DNA of 15,532 nt, taken from Dissophora ornata. Its lineage: Eukaryota > Mortierellomycota > Mortierellomycetes > Mortierellales > Mortierellaceae. The position numbers and the translations under genes are program-made. Every line of letters starts with the position of its first letter. Position 1 is the first letter of the stretch. Under the pieces are notes generated by a model. That model saw nothing but the letters and a program-made list of their open reading frames with translations. It did not search any database and was not told where the DNA came from. The DNA is taken from positions 1-15,532 of the forward strand of contig MU617339.1 in the NCBI GenBank assembly GCA_025201705.1, read 5' to 3'. Below, in pieces: positions 8,935 through 15,532 of this stretch.

Positions 8935-9705
8935 ATGTTGATCAGTATCAACCTCCTCTTCATCTACCGCTGCTTCATGGCCCTCCTCACCTTGAGCTGC
9001 ATCGTTCTCCTCACAGTTCTGTTCACTCACCCTATCCGTAGCTTCCTTTCATTGTACGATTGGGCCAATATCACCATGAATATCGCTCTCTTCATGTGCT
9101 ACGTCTACGCCCTCAAGGTTGAGAAACAGGTCCTTAAGCCGTCGCATCGAGCTCTGGTCATGTTCTTCTTCAGCATCTTTCTCTTTGGGATCGGCCTGAA
9201 GCAAATTGTGAAGGAACTCCAGTATGTACAAGATTATTCCAGTGCCAGAGGCTATGTGCCTGGCGCTGTCGCCTGGGATTGCTCATCCTCCAACAACCCA
9301 TCGTACCCCGATTACGTGACAAGCTGTGTTCTTGGATTCGCTGTCATGTTTACCGCCACGGCGACCGGCGTCCTGGCGATTTTTGAGGTCGTGTTGACAT
9401 TGATTGACGCCCGGAAGAGACGGAAACTCAGTGGAGAGACCAGCAGCACGAAGGTGTATGGCCGACATGGATATGGCGACAAGGCGAATGTTGTGGTCGT
9501 GAGTCCTGATCAGCCCCCGGGTGCTTTCCATCCGAGCCTTCAACAGCAACAGCAACAGCAACAACCAGGATTGGTCGCGCCGCAGCCTTACTACTACCCG
9601 CAGCCGCAGCAGCAACAACAGCCTTATAGTAGCCCTTCCCCTGGCCCAAGCACCACTGTCGGACACAAGATCGAGACGGCCGGAAATCTCCTTGATCTTA
9701 TTTAG
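8935..9705 (+). CDS. Four-helix (MARVEL-like) membrane protein with Gln-rich tail, paralogue B
   Basis: A single-exon frame of 256 residues with the same plan as the minus-strand neighbour. Hydrophobic segments lie at about residues 4-30, 42-60, 73-92 and 129-155. A basic stop-transfer cluster (DARKRRK) follows, then a tail with two Gln runs, a PYYYPQPQ motif and a C-terminal VGHK. The loop before helix 4 is longer than in paralogue A and holds two Cys residues. The start at 8935 (AAAATG context) is preferred over an upstream in-frame ATG at 8881 because it aligns residue for residue with paralogue A up to IYRC. Divergence is substantial, so the duplication is not recent. A MARVEL-like role is inferred from topology; a plain tetraspan of unknown function is the alternative. 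Confidence 0.86.
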   Translation: MLISINLLFIYRCFMALLTLSCIVLLTVLFTHPIRSFLSLYDWANITMNIALFMCYVYALKVEKQVLKPSHRALVMFFFSIFLFGIGLKQIVKELQYVQDYSSARGYVPGAVAWDCSSSNNPSYPDYVTSCVLGFAVMFTATATGVLAIFEVVLTLIDARKRRKLSGETSSTKVYGRHGYGDKANVVVVSPDQPPGAFHPSLQQQQQQQQPGLVAPQPYYYPQPQQQQQPYSSPSPGPSTTVGHKIETAGNLLDLI

Positions 9706-10189
9706 GCACAAAAACAGCTGCAAACATAGTCCACTGTAGGACCCCAACCGGCATCGATGCCACACTTTAATAAGCAGATAATCCGTGAGCAGACCGCTCA
9801 AAATATATTTGCGCTACTCTTTTCACGTTTCATGGGCTCTTGTTTATTTCAAAAGCGCGAGGAGATTTTAAAAAACAAACTTGCATAGAGCCTGCGGCGT
9901 TACTCGCGGAGTCTAAACTGTAAATTCCCTGGCAACATGCATGCAACATTTGTAACCGAACATGAGGCATTCCCTCAGTTAGGGTATGACCATGCACATT
10001 CTCACGCGGGGCAACGTTACATATATCTGGCTATGGGGAAAGACTTTATGTGGGAGACATGAAGTAATGATACTACGTGATAGACATGCATGCTATCTCC
10101 ATCAAGGTGAAAAGTTTTTTAGGGGGTAAGACTAAAGTCAAGGAGTCGGGAAGGAAGAGCACTTCACTAGGATCTAAACATTAAGGACA
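9706..10189. other. Intergenic region without a recognisable gene
   Basis: This follows the stop of paralogue B. An AATAAG at about 9768 may serve as a weak poly(A) signal. Several ATGCATGC-type palindromes occur (near 9937-9950 and 10086-10093). No ORF, RNA gene or clear repeat was seen. Confidence 0.4.
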
Positions 10190-10790
10190 GAGCACGGGGA
10201 GAGCTTACGACAGAAGCGCACGAGCTATACAACCTTCTGGAGAAGCTGATGGCGGAGTCTTGGCTCCTCGAAGACATCCCCGATGCCAGGTTTCTTACTA
10301 TCTTTCTCAACCCCGCCTGCCCGTCACTTGAAATGATGAAGCTTGAGATATCCGACGACAGGCTCCACACTCGGAGACAAAGCAAGCGACCTTGCTACAG
10401 AAGCTATAATCTCGCAGAAGGTGGATGATGAGAGGGCGAAGGAACTGCAGGGTGCACAGGTATCTGAGAAGCTCCGGCGGCTCAGGGCCGAGTTAGCCAA
10501 GGCCATCACAACATTTCAGGCGGATACCTACAGAAGTCAGGTTGACGAGGAGTCAGACGATTACGCGTGTTACACGGATACCCCTCAGAACTTCTGACCG
10601 AGCCGAAAGGAGGACGAGGACTCGCGACTATTGGCACGCATAGCGCGTTCATACCTTTGCATTCAGGCGTCTTTACCGGAATCTGAGCGGTTGTTCAGCA
10701 AGGCGGGTCAAATCCTTTCAGTGCACAAGACGCTGCGGGAAAAAACGAGAAGACTGTGATCTGAACTGCGACACTGATTTAAAAACAGAT
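10190..10790 (+). pseudogene. Remnant of a hAT-family transposase C-terminus
   Basis: The frame from 10201 gives ELYNLLEKLMAESWLL and FLTIFLNPACPSL, resembling the region before the hAT dimerisation domain. The reading then moves to the next frame near 10343-10370. That second frame has a stop at 10595 and continues with DSRLLARIARSYLCI and ASLPESERLFSKAGQILS, a clear match to the hAT dimerisation motif (A-S-x-x-x-S-E-R-x-F-S-x-A-G). It ends at a TGA at 10757. The N-terminal DDE portion and terminal repeats are not visible. At least one frameshift and two premature stops make it inactive. It lies directly upstream of the LRR-like gene's promoter. Confidence 0.75.
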
Positions 10791-10799
10791 GAAGGTCGT

Positions 10800-10953
10800 A
10801 CAAACGCCGCCTCTCGATCAATGTCATATTTTCAAGAATTGGCGAAGCAAAATAAAAATATCTACACCTTGCTTTCTTTCTTTCATTTCCCTTCCCTGGA
10901 CTTTTACTCCTTTGCACAACACATAACACACCATAAATTACTCAAAGTCGTCG
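10800..10953 (+). promoter_or_regulatory. Promoter and leader of the LRR-like gene
   Basis: An A-rich stretch with AATAAAAATATCT at about 10850-10862 may serve as the TATA region. It is followed by a CT-rich leader (about 10863-10912) and a short A/C-rich run to the ATG at 10954. The arrangement is typical of fungal genes, but the transcription start is inferred. Confidence 0.5.
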
Positions 10954-13928
10954 ATGGAGGGACATCAAGCGTTTCGCGTTGCTGGCACGACAACTGTCAG
11001 AAATATCAATATCGATCATATTGATGGGCAAAATATCATCTACTGGGAGGACATAGAGCAAGCCTTTCCTGGAGTTCAGCACGTCCAAAATGGCGAATTT
11101 GTAGTCAAGTTGCTTAGAGACCACAATCGAATCAGGTAACCAAGAGAATGTAAAAGTGCAATACATGTCTGGAAACAAGACAAAGAAGGACAATCATGTT
11201 AAGTACTACTCTGCCCTCTAGAATCGTGCCTCACTGCATCAAGCATTGCCAGGGTGTAATCCTAGATGTTGTCCTACCTACCGTCGTCATAAATGGCCAT
11301 GCCGACTTTACAGTGGCAAGTCCAAGTCAGGCTCTAGCCAGTTCAGCTGATGCCCCGACCCAGGACAAAGTTTTTGAGGCTCTGCAAGTCGGGCCACAGC
11401 CTGCTGGTACACCATTCAGCGACACCAATGTCAGCATTTTCTCAACTATGACTTTACCTTTATCATCAAATTCGACTCTTGAGGTCAAGGCTATACCAAA
11501 AGCCGCATCAAAGAAGGCGCAGGAATTCGAGGTCGAGCAGCGATTGCTCTCTTTAATGTCTCCCGAATTGCAAGTACAAGCTCGAGCCTCCTCAAATGCT
11601 TTCGCTTCATTTGTCCAGGCTACTAAGAACGCCCAGGTGGAGCAATTTGATCGACTGAGCAGGGAATTCAAGGCGTGCTTCCAGGAGCTCAAGACTGAGA
11701 TGACCAAGAACGCTGAATTGACATCTCGTATGGTCGAGTTGCAAGAGGCATTTGACGTCAAGCAAGAAGAGATGAAACAGCTGCAGATCCAAGCCCTTGA
11801 TCAGTACGCTAAGCTTCAAACTCGTGTCCAAACTGTCCTGACTCAGACCTTCGAATTGCACGAGTACCCGATCCCTCGGCTGTTTGTTGTCCTTCCGCAG
11901 GACAGCTCACCATTGGATTTCCTGGATCCTTTCCGAAACAAGTTTCGGCTCTACTTTTTGTGCGAGTGTGGAGAACACACAAAGTTGGCCAACAGCAAGA
12001 GCAAGATTCCCCATCACATCCACCTTGCCAAACACGATGGGTACGATATAGCCCGACCCTCAGAGTTCTTCCAGAAGTACGGCCCCTATGCCCTCACGAT
12101 CCTGAAGATGCTCAAACTCGGTATCTCTGTCGCTGGAGTCGCTGTCCCGGCTATCTCTCACCTGATCAGTACGGACGTCATCGATCAGGCCACGATTGGT
12201 CTACAACAGCTGAAAAACAACATCGAGCCTGGGATGGATCAAGTCATTGGCTATTTCGAGGAGATCTCTCAGGACGGAGGCGAGGCTGTTAAAGGTGGTG
12301 CCGAGCAGATGGAAAACAACGAGACTTTGGAAGGCGCTGACCTACGCAAGTTGCATACGTTTTTAAAGGACAAGGATGGAAGCAAGGTGCTTGGAAATCT
12401 GTACAGAACCGTCACGGTCAAGGGACATGTCAAGTGGGTGTGCATTGACCATTACCGTGAGAACTATCAAGTGGCCGCAGCTGAAGCGTTCCGTCGTGCT
12501 TTGAATTCCGTGGGAGGGTCATTTGACGAGAATGTTGGTCGGGTGGAGGTCGAGCTTTGGTCCAGAGTACTGGCTGACCAATTTTATAAGGCATTGGAAA
12601 AGGCGAAATACGTCCACGAGCTAAAGATCCGGCTTTCCTGGGAGACAACTTACAGCGATCTTAGGAGACTACGAAACACCCTTCGCAGAACAAGCATTGC
12701 TGTCTTGGAATTGGAATGCGATGACAGCCCCACCAGCGACATTTTGATCCGTGGTCGACGATGCGATCCCATTTTCCAGATTATGCGACAGGCTTCCATT
12801 CAGTCTTTTGAACTCACATACGGCTCGAGTGATTTTTTTCAGCGATCCAGTCCATTGCCGAGCGATGCTGATTTATCTAATCTGAGGCACCTGAAGATTT
12901 CTAGGTCGGAATATGGCCGTGGACTCCCAAACGTGAATTTTATCAAGCACAAATTAGATATGGCCAAAATTACCCTAGGATTGGATCCTGTTCGTCTTGC
13001 TGACTTGACAGACGCGGATATCGCCAAGCTCAAATTGCTGGTTGCCAAGGCACCGAATCTCCTTAGCCTGTCATTCGAGACATCCTTGGAACAGCTGCCG
13101 AAAGTGTTCAGTTCGATTGCAGAACATCAGACCTATCCTATCGACTTCAAGAACTTGTTGTTACGGTTTCTACCACCGAAAAGCAAAGCATGTCCGTCAA
13201 CTGCTGCATTTCAGGATTTAGCGCATTTGTTCCAAGTTTATGGCATGCAGTTAGAAGCGTTGGGAATTGGAAGATTTGAGATCACGGACTTGGAGATGGA
13301 GGCTTTGGCTGAAGCCACAAGTAATGGCTCAAGCTTGAAGGACTTCTACTGGGGATTTGTCCAAGATGTCGACATAGACCACAGACATATCAAAAACCTT
13401 GCGGCCATCCTTGCCAAGTCCAAGTTACGCAAAATGTGGATTGATCCGCGAAAAGTGGAGGCATTTGCTTGCGTTCTAGATTCTATTCAATGGGAACATA
13501 TCCACGAGCTGACGGTTACGGTGGATAGTTTTGTTGAATTAAGAAGAACGGTATCGTTGGATAGAGCCCTGGATCAAGTAATTAGGATTATCGGACAAGA
13601 GTATGAGGGTACGCAAGGTCCATCCGCAACTCAGATGGAGCTATTGCAACGAATCACTTCTTTACTGTCCCTGACGCGTCTTGACTTGAGTTTCAACCTG
13701 ACGTACGAGCAAGCGATTTCTCTACTTGAGCTAGTGGATTTTTCGCACTTGCAATACTTTTGTCTGCAGGCTGAGCAGTGGGATTCGAGCAAAGTTCAAT
13801 CAATTTTGGATGCTCTTCAAGACGCAACAGAGTTACGGACTATTGTCCTGCGTGGCGCCAACATCATGGAGGAGCACCAGGAGCAGGCGTATGCAAAAGG
13901 ACTCGTGCTTGTGGATCATTATCGTTAG
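10954..13928 (+). CDS. Modular protein: shared N-terminal domain, coiled coil, Cys/His motif, LRR-like C-terminus (two exons)
   Basis: Proposed join: exon 1 is 10954-11135, exon 2 is 11222-13928, and the protein is 962 residues. Residues 1-80 form the N-terminal module with IIYWEDIEQAF, VVKLLRDHN and, after the intron, IVPHCIKH and GVILDVVL. A Ser/Thr-rich linker follows, then a coiled coil at about 195-275. Next come IPRLFVVLP and FRLYFLCECGEHT with a His-rich stretch (PHHIHLAKH), then a hydrophobic segment at about 352-376 (LGISVAGVAVPAISHL). The motif HVKWVCIDHYRENY lies near 463. The last 400 or so residues contain spaced Leu-rich motifs (for example LTRLDLSFN) consistent with degenerate LRRs. 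I remember this arrangement from Mortierella-type predicted proteins. There is no obvious enzyme motif and no signal peptide, so a sensor or scaffold role is a guess. Confidence 0.87.
11136..11221 (+). other. Intron of the LRR-like gene (86 bases, phase 2)
   Basis: The donor is CAG|GTAACC and the acceptor is CCCTCTAG|AATC. Without splicing, exon 1 stops at the TAA inside the donor (11137-11139). Splicing creates an Arg codon from AG plus A and joins RDHNRI to RIVPHC. Its position and phase match the intron of the Sel1 gene. Confidence 0.82.
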
Positions 13929-14331
13929 TTTCATCTGCTATCCTTCGTTTGGTGTGTCCGACTCGACATCTGCGTGTACACCGCTATGCCGGGTATTCAT
14001 AAACAACGAACGCCGAATTAGGTGAATCTGTCAAGAAAGATAGGATAGCTGACTGAAGTGTCAAATCCTGACGCGAACTGCCAACTTGTAAATGAACATA
14101 CCGATTATCCACCTGTTACTGGATAGCAATGCCGAATGAAATGACGACTAGAACCTATCGCTGGACATCGCTAGGGGGAAACAATCCCGCCGATCTTCTC
14201 CTTGCCTCAATAGCCCCCGGTCAGACCCTGCAGATTTCAGATTCAAGGTCGATTTCTACTGGACAGGTGTACTTAACAGCCTGATCAACACCCGTTCAGA
14301 GCTGTCGCATCCCTCACTGCTGATTCAGTTC
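13929..14331 (+). other. Intergenic stretch with a short open frame
   Basis: This follows the stop of the LRR-like gene. A frame starting with ATG at 14141 gives about 47 residues (including NNPADLLLASIAPGQTLQ) and stops near 14284. The APGQ motif recurs in the next ORF, and a GTGTAC/CAG pair at about 14269-14330 could be a splice pair, so this may be an upstream exon of that ORF, but the evidence is weak. Confidence 0.25.
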
Positions 14332-14682
14332 ATGGACTTTGCGACTCCGCGAAACTGTGATGAACCTGCGAACCCGAACACAGTTTGCCATGGATATGTA
14401 ACGGTCCTTCAAGGTACAGCTCCTGGCCAGATGGTGTGGTATTGGACGTGTAACAAAAACCTGGTTGCCGAGGAGTGCTCGACGTGCTTTGAGGTTGATA
14501 TTGTGGCACCACTGGCCAATGGGTCTCGCAACAAGAGTATCATGCACTGCCTTTACATCTCAGAGGGAAATCCAAAAGGAGAGGTAAACAGGTATTTCTG
14601 TGGAGATAAAGCAATGAGTTCAAGGTTTAAACAATTTTTTGTGCTAGGGCAGTACTTTATTTTTCAAACAACGTCCTTGTAG
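14332..14682 (+). CDS. Small Cys-rich hypothetical protein, possibly the last exon of a larger gene
   Basis: The open frame has 116 codons with about seven Cys residues in the first 90 (for example CDEPANPNTVCHG and EECSTCFEVD). The composition looks like a disulphide-rich secreted domain, yet the frame as it stands has no signal peptide. It may therefore lack an upstream exon, possibly the frame near 14141-14284. A possible GTAAAC donor near 14583 means the final hydrophobic residues may be intron sequence. A poly(A) signal 35 bases downstream supports a plus-strand transcript. I do not recognise the family. Confidence 0.45.
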   Translation: MDFATPRNCDEPANPNTVCHGYVTVLQGTAPGQMVWYWTCNKNLVAEECSTCFEVDIVAPLANGSRNKSIMHCLYISEGNPKGEVNRYFCGDKAMSSRFKQFFVLGQYFIFQTTSL

Positions 14683-14716
14683 TAGGCTAGTTCGTCGATG
14701 CATATCGTTCAGGGTT

Positions 14717-14722
14717 AATAAA
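14717..14722 (+). terminator. Poly(A) signal downstream of the Cys-rich ORF
   Basis: AATAAA on the plus strand, 35 bases after the stop codon at 14682 and about 40 bases before the right repeat arm begins. Confidence 0.5.
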
Positions 14723-14905
14723 ACTCGAACACATGTTTTGAGAGGTCTAGATCTATCACGCCAGTCATGTTGATCTTTGGGCGCAGCTCCAAGACGACTG
14801 GCGAATCGTGGTGGATAACCTAGACAATCAGTGTGCCTGAAATTTGATACGCGACATGAGAGGATGAGTAGTGTTTCATAAAATGCCCTCTCGTGTGGCT
14901 ACTCT

Positions 14906-15262
14906 CTAAATGTACGCGACCGTTAGTAAAGAGAGCAAGTGGGTTCTACGTGCACTGTTATTTTTATGATTCACGATCGTGGTTGTAGATAAAGAATTGA
15001 TAGCCCACTCATGCTGAATTAAGTATGAGGCTGCCACATTTTGGCGTACTTCGATCGCTTGGCCATGTAGTTGCTCGGACGTTTTCAATTCCGTGCATGG
15101 TGGCACGCTATGATGACATTTCTGTCCGTTGGTGTACGAGGAGCAAGGAGGGAGGTTCATGCAGGGAGGTTCATGCACACTAACAAACAAACCAATTGTT
15201 TTTGGTCGATCTGCTTTGAAGAGAGCCTGAACTGTAATACAGTTAAACAAATTTCTCCGCAA
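14906..15262 (-). other. Second copy of the 118-codon frame, coding doubtful
   Basis: This is the inverted copy of the frame at 484-840, differing by K to T and V to L. It has no recognisable domain. Neither copy shows evidence of coding beyond being open. Confidence 0.15.
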
Positions 15263-15462
15263 CGCTGAGGATCACCAAGACGAAGGAGCGCGTTTAGACA
15301 GACAAAGCGAGCTGTGCAAGATTACGACGAGATGTCTGGAGACATGGCTTTCCCTAAAGGACTTGCTGCATGCTGTATAGCTTACGCATGCATAGTCTCT
15401 GTCTCACACCTCGACTTCGTTTGCCACCAAAAAAGCCACAGCGGTCACAGCCTTGCCAGCGC

Positions 15463-15470
15463 TTTATATT
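15463..15470 (+). promoter_or_regulatory. TATA-like element facing right
   Basis: TTTATATT followed by a CT-rich leader that runs off the window. It is the mirror copy of the element at 276-283. A gene starting beyond 15532 on the plus strand is expected. Confidence 0.45.
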
Positions 15471-15532
15471 CCATGATTCCTTTTTTCACACGTTTTTGTT
15501 CTTCACTTCTCGCCAATCCCCTTCCTCTCCAA

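Larger units (their letters stand above)
14761..15532 (-). repeat. Right arm of a long inverted repeat, cut by the window edge
   Basis: This is the reverse complement of 214-990, about 98% identical by eye and fully identical over the outermost 120 or so bases. Its last base pairs with position 214, so the repeat very probably continues past the window. It carries the same TATA box and leader, now facing right, the same 14-base tandem duplication (about 15155-15182) and the same 118-codon frame. Confidence 0.92.

Noticed and set aside
11196..11221. ATG at 11196 as the start of the LRR-like protein
   Set aside because: It lies inside the predicted intron. Splicing from exon 1 restores a module shared with the Sel1 gene.
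214..15532. Maverick/Polinton-type giant DNA transposon bounded by the inverted repeats
   Set aside because: Long terminal repeats fit, but no DNA polymerase B, integrase, packaging ATPase or capsid-like frame was found, and the outer ends are not visible.
1..15532. CRISPR array, tRNA or rRNA genes
   Set aside because: No spacer-repeat pattern and no tRNA or rRNA sequence was recognised on either strand. The organism is clearly eukaryotic.

Overview
This window looks like nuclear DNA of an early-diverging fungus, most likely Mortierella-like (Mortierellomycotina). The reasons are short GT-AG introns, pyrimidine-rich leaders, TATA boxes, Gln-rich membrane-protein tails, and two large proteins whose N-terminal and central motifs I remember from predicted Mortierellaceae proteins. 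That placement rests on memory and was not checked by a search.

The strongest structural feature is a pair of inverted repeats, roughly 98% identical by my reading. One arm covers about 214-990 and the other about 14761-15532, where the window cuts it off. They enclose about 13.8 kb. Each arm carries an outward-pointing TATA box and CT-rich leader. On the left the leader is followed by what looks like a leader intron, so the arms are probably the 5' flanks of two near-identical genes lying outside the window.

Layout from left to right: (1) the left arm; (2) 991-3100, mostly decayed sequence, including coding-like scraps on the minus strand and a broken serine-rich, coiled-coil gene on the plus strand; (3) 3201-6614, a minus-strand two-exon gene for a protein with 26 consecutive 36-residue Sel1 repeats; (4) 6615-7520, intergenic sequence with one decayed fragment; (5) 7583-9705, a divergent pair of paralogous four-helix membrane proteins with Gln-rich tails; (6) 9706-10800, intergenic DNA with a broken hAT transposase C-terminus; (7) 10954-13928, a plus-strand two-exon gene for a 962-residue coiled-coil/LRR-like protein; (8) 13929-14760, a small Cys-rich ORF with a poly(A) signal; (9) the right arm.

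The most informative functional link is between the Sel1 gene and the LRR-like gene. They share a short N-terminal module interrupted by an intron at the same place and in the same phase (phase 2, just before a [hydrophobic]-LD-[hydrophobic]-VL motif), yet they have unrelated C-terminal halves. This is the pattern of a modular family that joins a fixed N-terminal domain to variable recognition-type repeats. No biochemical function can be read from the sequence. The two membrane proteins are probably an independent local duplication sharing a bidirectional promoter.
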